A DNA stretch of 64,000 bases from an uncultured Eubacterium sp. GTDB lineage: Bacteria; Bacillota; Clostridia; Peptostreptococcales; Anaerovoracaceae. This document shows, piece after piece, positions 53,617 to 61,402 of this stretch. The notes beneath the pieces were generated by a model. That model was not told the DNA's origin. It ran no database searches and saw nothing but the letters and a program-made list of their open reading frames with translations. The number at the start of each line of letters is the position of its first letter. Positions within the stretch are counted from its first letter, which is position 1. The DNA is taken from contig CALCFD010000035.1 in the NCBI GenBank assembly GCA_937900695.1, positions 1 through 64,000 on the forward strand. Reading direction: 5' to 3'. A program made the position numbers and the translations under genes.

Positions 53617-54668
53617 TGAAAAGAATTATTTACCGATTATTTGGTATTGCGATTATTTTAATCATTGCATTTAATATCATTACTGCCTTTCCTATGAATA
53701 AAAAAGCACTTAAAGTTTTAAATAATAACGATGAAAATATGGTGATGTATACTACAGGAAATGGAATATTGAATTTTCCTGTGGTATTTGGAGAGAGGTT
53801 GTACTTGTATGATATTTCAAAGGACAAGTCGATTCTTTTAGATAATACAATACTACCACTAGGGTATATTGGATATAACTATATTAAACTAGAATCTCGC
53901 ATAGATTTGGGTTGGAAATATTCTGAGGAACCATATGAGCAATTCAATGAATACAAAGAAGATGTGCTTATTGAAATGCTTGAAAAAAAGGTGAATGACA
54001 AATTTTATGGTGTTAAGAATAATACAGATTATCCACAAATTATTGAAATGACAGGCGATAAAGAAAAAGTAATATATGAAGATAAAAAAGGATATACTAT
54101 ATGTAATTTTGATATAAAAGGAGATATGTTATATGCAATAATCAATGGCGAATTAGAGGAACAAGAAGAATCTATGATAATTGCTAAAAATTTGAAAACA
54201 GGACATATTACAAAGAAAAAATGTGAAGTAGGCATGACAGGCATCAATATTGCAGAAGATGAAATATTATTAACAAATGGATATGAAGGTCGAGTGTATA
54301 AGTATAATAAAAAAACTTCTAATATAAAATTGTTCGCTAATTTTAACAAAGGTACTAACAAAGAATCATATTTCAACAAATATTATACCGAAATAAGAAA
54401 TGGCAAGTTGTACTGTTACAACACTGATTATGATTTTTTTGAAATTGATACCAAATCTGCTAAAGTTAAAAAGATAATAAAAATGTCACAAGATGGTTTC
54501 AATGATATAATTACACATAATCCGGTATATTATTGCAAAGATTATATTGCTTTTGAATGTTGGACTGCTGATAAATCTGAAGAAAAATTCAATAAAAGAC
54601 TTTTAGCTTATAGCTATGATGGCAAGTTGATTCGAGATAAAAAATTAAAGAACACTGTTACTAAATAG
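53616..54668 (+). CDS. Membrane-anchored beta-rich protein, tandem paralogue 3
   Basis: The 350-residue product starts at the ATG at 53616, overlapping the previous stop by one base, with GGGGG upstream. The layout is as in paralogue 2: an N-terminal helix (about 8-24), then YTTGNGILNFPVVFGERLY and a beta-rich outer domain. The sequence has diverged well beyond recent duplication. No family function is known to me. The gene ends the accessory region. Confidence 0.65.
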   Translation: MKRIIYRLFGIAIILIIAFNIITAFPMNKKALKVLNNNDENMVMYTTGNGILNFPVVFGERLYLYDISKDKSILLDNTILPLGYIGYNYIKLESRIDLGWKYSEEPYEQFNEYKEDVLIEMLEKKVNDKFYGVKNNTDYPQIIEMTGDKEKVIYEDKKGYTICNFDIKGDMLYAIINGELEEQEESMIIAKNLKTGHITKKKCEVGMTGINIAEDEILLTNGYEGRVYKYNKKTSNIKLFANFNKGTNKESYFNKYYTEIRNGKLYCYNTDYDFFEIDTKSAKVKKIIKMSQDGFNDIITHNPVYYCKDYIAFECWTADKSEEKFNKRLLAYSYDGKLIRDKKLKNTVTK

Positions 54669-54696
54669 TATGGCAAATGATCATATGGTTCGGTAT

Positions 54697-54951
54697 TTAA
54701 TATTTCACAGCTTGCTTCTCAATAAGTTTAAGCTTTTTAAGGCGAGGTAGCTTTTTAATAGCTGCCTCTCTTTTTAATGCTTCACTTTTGGTAGGTAAAA
54801 CTTCATAATAAACAAGCTCAACAGGAGTGCGACCACGAGTATATTTAGCACCTTTGCCCTCATTATGTGCTTTAATTCGCACATCTATATCATTTGTCCA
54901 GCCGGTGTAAAATGTATCATCGGCACATTTTAAAATATATACGTAGTTCAT
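54697..54951 (-). CDS. GIY-YIG domain protein (UPF0213)
   Basis: The 84-residue protein is a single GIY-YIG nuclease-like domain: YVYILKCADDTFYTGWTND, then KGAKYTRGRTPVELVYYE and EALKREAAIKKLPR. Small members of this family are widespread; their substrate is unclear. GGAGG precedes the ATG. Confidence 0.9.
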   Translation of the reverse strand: MNYVYILKCADDTFYTGWTNDIDVRIKAHNEGKGAKYTRGRTPVELVYYEVLPTKSEALKREAAIKKLPRLKKLKLIEKQAVKY

Positions 54952-55036
54952 AAAACACCTCCGAAAAAATTATATAATAAGAGTTTCTTTTTGGCAAATC
55001 GGTGGTATCATTAATAACTAATGGAGGTAACAAAAC

Positions 55037-55867
55037 ATGTTAAATATAGGATGTCATTTATCAGCCGCAAAAGGCTATGAAAATATGGGAAAAGAAGCCC
55101 TTAAAATAGGCGCTAATACATTTGCTTTTTTTACAAGAAACCCAAGAGGAGGAAAAGCAAAAGCTATAGATGAAGCTGATGTTAAGAAATTTTTAGAACT
55201 TGCAGAGGCCAATAAATTTGCTAAATTAGTTGCACATGCACCATATACATTAAATCCTTGCTCATCTACAGAAAAGGTTAGAGAATTTGCTCATATGGCT
55301 ATGAAAGAAGACCTAGAGAGAATGGAATATACTCCGGGTAATTACTATAATTTTCATCCAGGCTCTCATACAGGTCAGGGAGTTGAAAAAGGTATAGAGT
55401 TAATATCGGATTTACTAAATGAAATATTAACCCCAGAGCAAAGCACTATCGTTTTACTTGAATCTATGGCAGGTAAAGGCAGTGAGGTGGGTTCAACATT
55501 TGAAGAACTTGCTGCAATTATTGATAGAGTAGAGCTTAAGGACAAGATAGGAGTATGTCTAGATAGTTGTCATATAAGTGATGGCGGTTATGATATTGTA
55601 AATAACCTTGATGATGTAATAGAAGAATTTGATAAGGTGGTTGGTATTAAGTATTTGCATGCTATGCATCTAAATGATTCTATGAATCCTATGGGAGCTA
55701 AAAAGGATAGACATGCAAAAATAGGAGAAGGTCATTTGGGAGTAGCTACTTTTGAAAAAATTGTTAACCATCCAGCTCTAAAAGACTTATCATTTATTTT
55801 GGAAACCCCCAATGAGCTAGCAGGTTATGCAAAAGAAATAGAACTTTTAAGATCACTTGAAAAGTAA
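55037..55867 (+). CDS. nfo: Deoxyribonuclease IV (AP endonuclease)
   Basis: The 276-residue protein has the TIM-barrel endonuclease IV motifs: [60 protein letters not shown] and [22 protein letters not shown]. These supply the zinc ligands. It cuts DNA at abasic sites. AATGGAGG precedes the ATG. Confidence 0.96.
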   Translation: MLNIGCHLSAAKGYENMGKEALKIGANTFAFFTRNPRGGKAKAIDEADVKKFLELAEANKFAKLVAHAPYTLNPCSSTEKVREFAHMAMKEDLERMEYTPGNYYNFHPGSHTGQGVEKGIELISDLLNEILTPEQSTIVLLESMAGKGSEVGSTFEELAAIIDRVELKDKIGVCLDSCHISDGGYDIVNNLDDVIEEFDKVVGIKYLHAMHLNDSMNPMGAKKDRHAKIGEGHLGVATFEKIVNHPALKDLSFILETPNELAGYAKEIELLRSLEK

Positions 55868-55918
55868 TGGCAATTGGTAATATAATATTGTATGAAATTT
55901 GTATAAGGAGGGTTTATT

Positions 55919-56206
55919 GTGAACATAAATATTACAGGTAATGCAGATCCAAGAGAGGCACAAAATTATGTTAACTATTTACAAGATAAGTATAATCGTA
56001 AATTAGAATCATTAGATATTAATATTGATGGTGATTATGTAGATTTAAATTATAAATTTGCTCCAGTAAAAGTAGAAAGAATTCGTCGAATAACGGGTTA
56101 TTTAGTTGGTACTATGGATAACTGGAACAATGCAAAATCAGCAGAAGAAAGAGATAGAGTTAAGCATATGTCAGTTGAGCAAGCAGGCCATATGGAAACT
56201 CTTTAG
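55919..56206 (+). CDS. Small NrdD-related protein
   Basis: The 95-residue product starts at GTG with an AAGGAGGG site. Its C-terminal half (ERIRRITGYLVGTMDNWNNAKSAEERDRVKH) resembles the C-terminal part of anaerobic ribonucleotide reductase and of the short clostridial proteins annotated with that name. It lacks cysteines and a glycyl-radical motif, so it cannot be a reductase itself. A helper or regulatory role is a guess. Confidence 0.65.
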   Translation: MNINITGNADPREAQNYVNYLQDKYNRKLESLDINIDGDYVDLNYKFAPVKVERIRRITGYLVGTMDNWNNAKSAEERDRVKHMSVEQAGHMETL

Positions 56207-56236
56207 TAGGATTTATATCATAAGTTGTACGTAAAT

Positions 56237-56274
56237 AAAAGCAATGGTTATTGGTCAAATCATTGCTTTTTTTA
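56237..56274 (+). terminator. Intrinsic terminator
   Basis: AAAAGCAATG (56237-56246) pairs exactly with CATTGCTTTT (56261-56270), followed by more T. Confidence 0.8.
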
Positions 56275-56339
56275 TATGTAAAATATATAATTATAGTTGT
56301 AAGTTTTATGAAAATAACATACGAAAGGACGAGTATCTT

Positions 56340-57476
56340 ATGTATAAAGAAGCAATAAGACCTGTTTGGGCAGAAATTAATCTTAGTAACGCAGATTACA
56401 ATATTAAAAAGATTAGAGAAAAGGTAGGTCCAGATAAGGAAATTATTGGGGTTATAAAAGCAGATGGATATGGACATGGCTCAGTTAAAATGGCTGAGGT
56501 TTTACGAGAAAACGGTGTAAAAACATTTGCAGTTGCAACACTTCAGGAATGTATCGTTTTAAGAGAAGCTGGTGCTATGGAAGACATTATAATGCTTGGC
56601 TTAACACCTGATATGTATGCAGATACAATTGTTAAATATAATATTACTCCAGTTGTAAATTCAGCTGCTAATGCAAAAGCTATCTCAGATGCAGCAGAGT
56701 CTCACGGAGTAGAAGTAAGTGGTTTAGTTGCAATAGACACAGGTATGGGTCGTATTGGATATTTAACAGATGACGAAGAAGCTATTTCAGATATTAAAAA
56801 GATAGAAGCGCTTCCAAACTTTAGCATCAAGGGATTATTCTCACATTTTGCTACTGCAGATGCAGCAGATAAAACATTTGCTAAACTTCAGGAAGAAAGA
56901 TACAATAGCTTTGTTAAAAAGCTAGAGGAAGCAGGAGTTAACATTCCTATGAAGACTTTTGCAAATAGTGCATCTATTATGGAAATTCCATCAGTATATT
57001 TTGATGCCGTAAGACCTGGTATCATCTTATATGGATGCTATCCTTCAGATGAAGTAGATAAAAATGAATTATCAATTAAACCAGTTATGTCAGTTAAGGC
57101 TAATATCGTCCATATTAAAGAAGTGCCAGAAGGCTTTTCTTGTGGTTATGGTCGTAAATTTATTGCAGAGCGTCCTTCAGTAATTGGAACTATTGCTTTA
57201 GGATATGCAGATGGATATCCTAGACCATATTCTTCACAGGCAAAAGTTATTGTAAATGGACAGTTTGCTCCAATTGCAGGTAACATCTGCATGGACCAGT
57301 GTATGATTGATTTAACTGATGTGCCAAACGTTAAGGTTGGAGATGAAGTTATTATTATGGGTAGTGATGGCAAAAATACTATTTTAGCTGATGATATTGC
57401 CAATGCAACAGGTACAATTAACTATGAAATCCTATGTGCATTTGGACAGAGACTTCCAAAGGTATATGTAAAATAA
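56340..57476 (+). CDS. alr: Alanine racemase
   Basis: The product is 378 residues from the ATG at 56340, with GAAAGGA upstream; the longer frame from 56244 overlaps the terminator. It has the PLP lysine Lys40 in VIKADGYGHG, the DTGMGRIGY segment, the catalytic tyrosine in SCGYGRKF, and GNICMDQCMID. It makes D-alanine for the cell wall. Monocistronic, it is closed by a strong terminator. Confidence 0.95.
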   Translation: MYKEAIRPVWAEINLSNADYNIKKIREKVGPDKEIIGVIKADGYGHGSVKMAEVLRENGVKTFAVATLQECIVLREAGAMEDIIMLGLTPDMYADTIVKYNITPVVNSAANAKAISDAAESHGVEVSGLVAIDTGMGRIGYLTDDEEAISDIKKIEALPNFSIKGLFSHFATADAADKTFAKLQEERYNSFVKKLEEAGVNIPMKTFANSASIMEIPSVYFDAVRPGIILYGCYPSDEVDKNELSIKPVMSVKANIVHIKEVPEGFSCGYGRKFIAERPSVIGTIALGYADGYPRPYSSQAKVIVNGQFAPIAGNICMDQCMIDLTDVPNVKVGDEVIIMGSDGKNTILADDIANATGTINYEILCAFGQRLPKVYVK

Positions 57477-57490
57477 TATTGTAAAATTAA

Positions 57491-57530
57491 CCCAGTTATA
57501 TTGAAACCTCAATATAACTGGGATTTTTTT
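57491..57530 (+). terminator. Intrinsic terminator after alr
   Basis: CCCAGTTATATTGA (57491-57504) pairs exactly with TCAATATAACTGGG (57509-57522), a 14-bp stem with a 4-nt loop and seven T following. Confidence 0.92.
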
Positions 57531-57556
57531 AAATCTTTAGAATTCTTTAGATTTAT
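57531..57556 (+). repeat. Tandem TCTTTAGAAT element, copy 4
   Basis: AAATCTTTAGAATTC is followed by TTTAGATTTAT, the last member of the set found at 33647, 47967 and 48555. It lies directly after a terminator and 17 bp upstream of a TATAAT (57573-57578), a position suited to an activator. Confidence 0.7.
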
Positions 57557-57608
57557 TTATTCTACAAAATGATATAATAGCTACAAGGTGAAGAAGGGAG
57601 AAGGTTTT

Positions 57609-58067
57609 ATGGCTGTAAACTTGGGATATACGACTATTAATGTTACAGGTATAATATTGCTTTTGCTATTATTGATATATGCATTTAATACGTATCGGTT
57701 AAATAAAGAGATTAAAAGTGAAATAGGAAAACTCAATGTAGTTACGAAAAGACTTAAGTATGGTGAGATTGAGGACTATTGCTTTAATAGGATAGAAGAT
57801 AATGAAGAAAGATTAACCGTAGAAACTTGCTATTTTTATTCAAAACAATACTTAAAAGAAGAGTTTGAAAAAATGGATTTTGATAATTTCGAAATAAATG
57901 AACTTAGGGGTATGCCTAAATTCGATGTTATGCTGGTAGACGACGAATATGACATTTCGGCAAAGGACTATTTGGTAGATGTAGGTGGTACTGGTGAGCA
58001 TCTATTTATAGTAGATAAAGATACTAAGGCTGTAAAAGCATATGGAATGGCAAACAGGGAGATATAA
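57609..58067 (+). CDS. Membrane-anchored protein, unknown
   Basis: The product is 152 residues from the ATG at 57609, preceded by AAGGGAGAAGG. It has one N-terminal helix (about 10-28), a basic and charged linker, then an acidic soluble domain (LVDDEYDISAKDYLVDVGG) with possible beta strands. No family is recognised. It begins a short operon with a 47-residue membrane peptide. Confidence 0.55.
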   Translation: MAVNLGYTTINVTGIILLLLLLIYAFNTYRLNKEIKSEIGKLNVVTKRLKYGEIEDYCFNRIEDNEERLTVETCYFYSKQYLKEEFEKMDFDNFEINELRGMPKFDVMLVDDEYDISAKDYLVDVGGTGEHLFIVDKDTKAVKAYGMANREI

Positions 58068-58068
58068 A

Positions 58069-58212
58069 ATGATATATTGGAATTTTACCATGATACTTAT
58101 AACAGCTGTAGCTTTGGTGGTTGTAATAAGTTCGATAAAGGATAAGAAAAAGACCTTGGCTAAGCTTAAAAAACTAGTAAAGGAAATAGATGAGATAGAA
58201 GAAATAAAATAG
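58069..58212 (+). CDS. 47-residue single-helix membrane peptide
   Basis: This short frame starts one base after the previous stop, with an AGGGAG site, and ends at TAG 58210-58212. One membrane helix (about 6-21) is followed by a lysine-rich charged tail (KDKKKTLAKLKKLVKEID). The tight spacing, the ribosome binding site and the terminator directly after it support it as a real gene. Function is unknown. Confidence 0.6.
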   Translation: MIYWNFTMILITAVALVVVISSIKDKKKTLAKLKKLVKEIDEIEEIK

Positions 58213-58241
58213 GACTGTGTTTTTAACATGGTCTTTTTTTT
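58213..58241 (+). terminator. Intrinsic terminator
   Basis: GACTGTGTT (58213-58221) pairs with AACATGGTC (58225-58233) with two G-U pairs, followed by eight T. Confidence 0.8.
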
Positions 58242-58288
58242 AATATATTATATAATAAAATATAATATTGTGAAAAACAAAATATACG

Positions 58289-58316
58289 TTGACAAAGTAT
58301 TTTGTAATGATATAAT
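58289..58316 (+). promoter_or_regulatory. Consensus vegetative promoter
   Basis: TTGACA (58289-58294), a 16-nt spacer and TATAAT (58311-58316) match the sigma-70/SigA consensus exactly. It drives the two small exported-protein genes that follow. Confidence 0.85.
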
Positions 58317-58352
58317 AAATAAAAAAGTTCGAGAAAGGTAGGAATAGTGAAT

Positions 58353-58769
58353 ATGAAAAAAGAGATTATAATTATTGCAGTCGCATCTATTTTAAGCGTG
58401 GGTTTAGTTAACTGTTTTAGTGGTTTTAATACTAGTTATCCAGTTGCAGTTGACAAATTAAATCCAACAGTTGAGCAAATTCATGGAGTATTAAACAAGT
58501 ATTTAGCTGATAAAAATCTGAAGTTAAAACCAGGAAGCCCAGAGTATATTGGGTATTTATCAGATATTTTGACTTTTGATAACGATAAGGATATTAAGAA
58601 ACTAGATGAATATGAGGACATAAAAATATATGCTAGTAATTATATCGTTGAAAGTGATATGATAGAGGCAGGATCATTTAGAGATATTTTTAAAGTCTAT
58701 GATGATATACCAGATAAAATGGAAAAAAAGACTATAAATGAATTAGTAGAATTATACGGAGAAGATTGA
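58353..58769 (+). CDS. Exported or membrane-anchored protein, unknown
   Basis: The product is 138 residues from the ATG at 58353, just inside a GTG at 58347. A hydrophobic N-terminus (about 5-22) ends at VNCFSG. The single cysteine resembles a lipobox, but the residue before it is Asn, so a lipoprotein is uncertain. The rest is acidic and probably helical. It is co-transcribed with the next gene. Confidence 0.55.
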   Translation: MKKEIIIIAVASILSVGLVNCFSGFNTSYPVAVDKLNPTVEQIHGVLNKYLADKNLKLKPGSPEYIGYLSDILTFDNDKDIKKLDEYEDIKIYASNYIVESDMIEAGSFRDIFKVYDDIPDKMEKKTINELVELYGED

Positions 58770-58770
58770 T

Positions 58771-59259
58771 ATGATAAAGTATACCTATAAGAGAAAAAAG
58801 AAAATTGTTACATGTATAATTGTAATAATATTAGCAATATTAATAGGTTTATATTTCTTCCCAATCTATCGGTTAAGTGAGTTATCAAATTCATCAGCGG
58901 GGATTTCTTTTTATACAAAAGATGAATTAAAAAAGTGTCTTTATATAGGGTCGGCTGAAGATAGACGTGAAGCAAAGAAGATATTAAAAGTGGCTGAGAC
59001 AGCTATTACCGATACAATCAATACACAAGAGCAGTGTAAAAAACTTTACGGTGAGCTATATAGATATGTACCTCCTAGAGATGAAAAAGAGGGATATAAA
59101 TCTTATAGGTTGGATTTATGGTCAGCTCATTTAGAGGAAACAGAAGGTTATATTTGGGTATACTATGAATTAGAGCCGGGATACAGTCAGCCTTCTCTTT
59201 GGAAAGTAGCAAAGAAACAAGGGAAATGGATTGTAACTAATATCAAAGAATTTCCATAA
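58771..59259 (+). CDS. Membrane-anchored protein, unknown
   Basis: The 162-residue product has a basic start (YKRKKK), one helix (about 12-31) and an outer domain ending with an aromatic-rich segment (GYIWVYYELEPGYSQPSLWKV) that looks like a small beta sheet. No family is recognised. It begins one base after the previous stop codon. Confidence 0.6.
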   Translation: MIKYTYKRKKKIVTCIIVIILAILIGLYFFPIYRLSELSNSSAGISFYTKDELKKCLYIGSAEDRREAKKILKVAETAITDTINTQEQCKKLYGELYRYVPPRDEKEGYKSYRLDLWSAHLEETEGYIWVYYELEPGYSQPSLWKVAKKQGKWIVTNIKEFP

Positions 59260-59275
59260 AAATATAGAAAAATTG

Positions 59276-59306
59276 GAGACTGTACTTTTGTACAGTCTCG
59301 TTTTTT
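59276..59306. terminator. Intrinsic terminator between converging genes
   Basis: GAGACTGTAC (59276-59285) pairs exactly with GTACAGTCTC (59290-59299), with six T after G59300. The converging PadR gene ends beside it. Confidence 0.88.
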
Positions 59307-59631
59307 AGCTATTTAAAATTAGTTCCATGCCTTCCATAATAGTTTTGTAATCATCTAAAAGATCAGCTAATCTTTTTTTACCATCTTCTTCTATATGATA
59401 ATAAACTCTTATACGTCTTTTACCAACTCGTTCTTCATAATCAGATATCATTTTATTATCAAGCAATTTATATAGGGTTGGATATAGAGAACTTTCGGTA
59501 ATAACAAGCTTATTCATAGAAAGCTCTTTGATCATTGTTGTAAGCTGATAGCCATATAAATCTTCTTTGTTAAGTAAAAATAGTACTATCAGTTCGACCA
59601 TTCCCATTTTAAAGCTATTTCGTCTACTCAA
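59305..59631 (-). CDS. PadR family transcriptional regulator
   Basis: The 108-residue protein has the PadR winged helix: ELIVLFLLNKEDLYGYQLTTMI, then ITESSLYPTLYKLLDNKMISDYEE and the beta wing RRIRVYYHIEEDGKKRL. PadR proteins often repress neighbouring membrane-protein genes. It follows two DUF6120-like genes on the same strand, the usual arrangement for this type. Confidence 0.92.
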   Translation of the reverse strand: MSRRNSFKMGMVELIVLFLLNKEDLYGYQLTTMIKELSMNKLVITESSLYPTLYKLLDNKMISDYEERVGKRRIRVYYHIEEDGKKRLADLLDDYKTIMEGMELILNS

Positions 59632-59666
59632 AACATTTACTCTCTTTCTTTTAATTTTTAGGACAA

Positions 59667-60071
59667 CTAATTATCGCCTATATCTTTTTCTATTTTGGTA
59701 TTATGAAATTTTGTGATGCCAGTATATCCATTTTTGTAAGTTTTATACTCCTTAACAATCATAACTGAAAAGAGTATAAATGCTATTAGTAATAATACAA
59801 GGCAAAGTCTTTGTTTCTTTTTTTTAACATATAGCCTATTTTTTAAACCGTCTATATCTAGGTTATTAAGATACTCTTCTACAATAGTTTCCGGCTTACC
59901 AAATTTATCGAATATATCTTCCATAGAAGGATTTTCTAAGGCAGATATATATTCATTTATATTTATTTTTAAGTCTTTTATGAAGTTTTTTTCTTCATGA
60001 GTATATATAGGTAGCTGCGCGATAATCGTAGAAATATATGTTTTTAATCGTCTATCAAAATCATTATTCAT
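59667..60071 (-). CDS. DUF6120/DUF1700-like membrane protein, shorter paralogue
   Basis: The 134-residue protein has an N-terminal helical domain (LKTYISTIIAQLPI, FDKFGKPETIVEEYL) of the kind found beside PadR regulators, and one membrane helix (about 88-105). It shares this layout with the preceding gene product, overlaps that gene by 8 bp, and has a short outer tail. Function is unknown. Confidence 0.7.
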   Translation of the reverse strand: MNNDFDRRLKTYISTIIAQLPIYTHEEKNFIKDLKININEYISALENPSMEDIFDKFGKPETIVEEYLNNLDIDGLKNRLYVKKKKQRLCLVLLLIAFILFSVMIVKEYKTYKNGYTGITKFHNTKIEKDIGDN

Positions 60072-60639
60072 AAGTTTTCTCCGTCCTTATATTTTCGCCA
60101 TTCTTCCTGTATTCAGTAGTAATTTCTTTAATTTTTTTACCACCTTTACTTTCGATATGGTGCTCTAATATTTTTTCATTGTTTTTATAAGTTATATAAG
60201 TTTCTTTGATTTTTTTACCGCCTCTGCTTTCAACAAAACTTTCTTTGACTTTATCACCATTTTTATAGATAATCTCTTCTTTTGTATATAAAGTGCTACC
60301 AGTGTTTCCATTTTGATCATTTAGTCTAATAAACGCTTGATGTACTGAAAACCACAATATAAAAAGGATGAGTATACTTATTAATACAACAATTTTAATA
60401 TTTTTATTAGATAGGCCGGAAGTTATTTCACTTGCCTTTATATAGTCAAAGTAATCTTCAACTATTTCTGAAGGATCTCCAAAGCGTTTGTAAAGATCTT
60501 TAATAGAAGACACTTCATGTTGAGCAGTATATCTATAGATGTTTTTTTCTAAATCTTTTACAAATTTTCGAGTTTTCATATTATATATTGGAAATGCTTC
60601 AATGATTTCATCTATATATTTCTTTACTGTACTTTTCAT
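60064..60639 (-). CDS. DUF6120/DUF1700-like membrane protein with tandem repeats
   Basis: The 191-residue protein has the same N-terminal helical domain (YIDEIIEAFPI, YKRFGDPSEIVEDYF) as the next gene product and one membrane helix (about 81-100). The outer part has two and a half copies of a repeat of about 25 residues (YKNGDKVKESFVESRGGKKI, then YKNNEKILEHHIESKGGKKI). This resembles MORN- or YD-like beta hairpins. AATGGAG precedes the ATG. Function is unknown. Confidence 0.7.
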   Translation of the reverse strand: MKSTVKKYIDEIIEAFPIYNMKTRKFVKDLEKNIYRYTAQHEVSSIKDLYKRFGDPSEIVEDYFDYIKASEITSGLSNKNIKIVVLISILILFILWFSVHQAFIRLNDQNGNTGSTLYTKEEIIYKNGDKVKESFVESRGGKKIKETYITYKNNEKILEHHIESKGGKKIKEITTEYRKNGENIRTEKTYE

Positions 60640-60666
60640 ATTTTAATCTCCATTAACCTTAGGATA

Positions 60667-61020
60667 TTAGCAATCCAGCACATGAACTAGCGCCTCAGCT
60701 AAGATATCCTTAATATGATCATCATCAAGGGAGTAATAGATAATGCGCCCTTCTCGTCTGCCTCTAACAAGCTTAGCATTTTTTAGTGCCTTAAGTTGAT
60801 GAGAAATAGCAGACTGACTCATATTTAATATATATGAAAGATCACTAACACAAAATTCGTTTTGTATTAGCGCCATAAGTATTTGAAGACGAGTGCTATC
60901 GCCCATAACTTTGAAAAAATCAGCCAAATCTAAAACGTTATCTATATTTGGCATTGTATCTCTAGCTTTGTCAGAAACCTCTTGATTTATAGGCTGACAG
61001 TCACATTTGTTTTCCTTCAT
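60667..61020 (-). CDS. ArsR/SmtB family metal-sensing repressor (CadC/ZiaR-like)
   Basis: The 117-residue protein has the winged helix FCVSDLSYILNMSQSAISHQLKALK and two recognisable metal sites. The alpha-5 site DDHIKDILAEALVHVLD fits the zinc pattern D-x-H-x10-H-x2-(E/H/D). The N-terminal CDC and the alpha-3 cysteine in FCVSD resemble the CadC thiol site, but the second alpha-3 cysteine is Ser. It should repress the divergent HMA and P1B-ATPase genes until zinc or cadmium rises. Confidence 0.9.
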   Translation of the reverse strand: MKENKCDCQPINQEVSDKARDTMPNIDNVLDLADFFKVMGDSTRLQILMALIQNEFCVSDLSYILNMSQSAISHQLKALKNAKLVRGRREGRIIYYSLDDDHIKDILAEALVHVLDC

Positions 61021-61086
61021 AAATTAATCACCTCTAAAAATATTATACTTTATTAATAAAATAAAATCAAAAAATAAATTTATATA

Positions 61087-61149
61087 TTGACATATGAGCA
61101 AGTATTCAAGTATAATGAGTGTAGAAAACATGAACAATCATTCAAGTAT
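61087..61149. promoter_or_regulatory. Metal-regulated promoter with two operator copies
   Basis: TTGACA (61087-61092), 18 nt and TATAAT (61111-61116) form the promoter for the HMA/ATPase genes. Two similar 22-bp sequences, ATATGAGC..ATTCAAGTAT (61092-61113) and ACATGAAC..ATTCAAGTAT (61128-61149), lie over and after it with starts 36 bp apart. Their half-sites resemble ArsR/CadC operators. The divergent repressor gene starts about 70 bp to the left. Confidence 0.7.
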
Positions 61150-61169
61150 TTGTATTTAAGGAGGAAAAA

Positions 61170-61388
61170 ATGAAAAAGACATTTAAATTAATTGATTTAG
61201 ATTGCGCAAACTGTGCAGCAAAGATGGAAAGAGAAGCAGCAAAGGTAGATGGAGTAAACTCTGTTACATTTAGCTTTATGACACAGAAGATGAAATTAGA
61301 TGCAGATGATGCAAGATTTGAAGAAATCGTAGATGAAATTGCTAAAATTTGCAAAAAAGTAGAACCTGACTGTCAGATCGTAAGATAA
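61170..61388 (+). CDS. Heavy-metal-associated (HMA) domain protein
   Basis: The 72-residue protein is one HMA ferredoxin-like domain with the metal motif DLDCANCAAKMERE (CxxC) and the hydrophobic VDGVNSVTFSF strand. In many ZntA/CadA ATPases this domain is part of the pump. Here it is a separate small protein encoded 14 bp before an ATPase that lacks an N-terminal HMA domain. It probably delivers or senses metal for that pump. Confidence 0.92.
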   Translation: MKKTFKLIDLDCANCAAKMEREAAKVDGVNSVTFSFMTQKMKLDADDARFEEIVDEIAKICKKVEPDCQIVR

Positions 61389-61402
61389 AAGAGGTAAATA
61401 TT

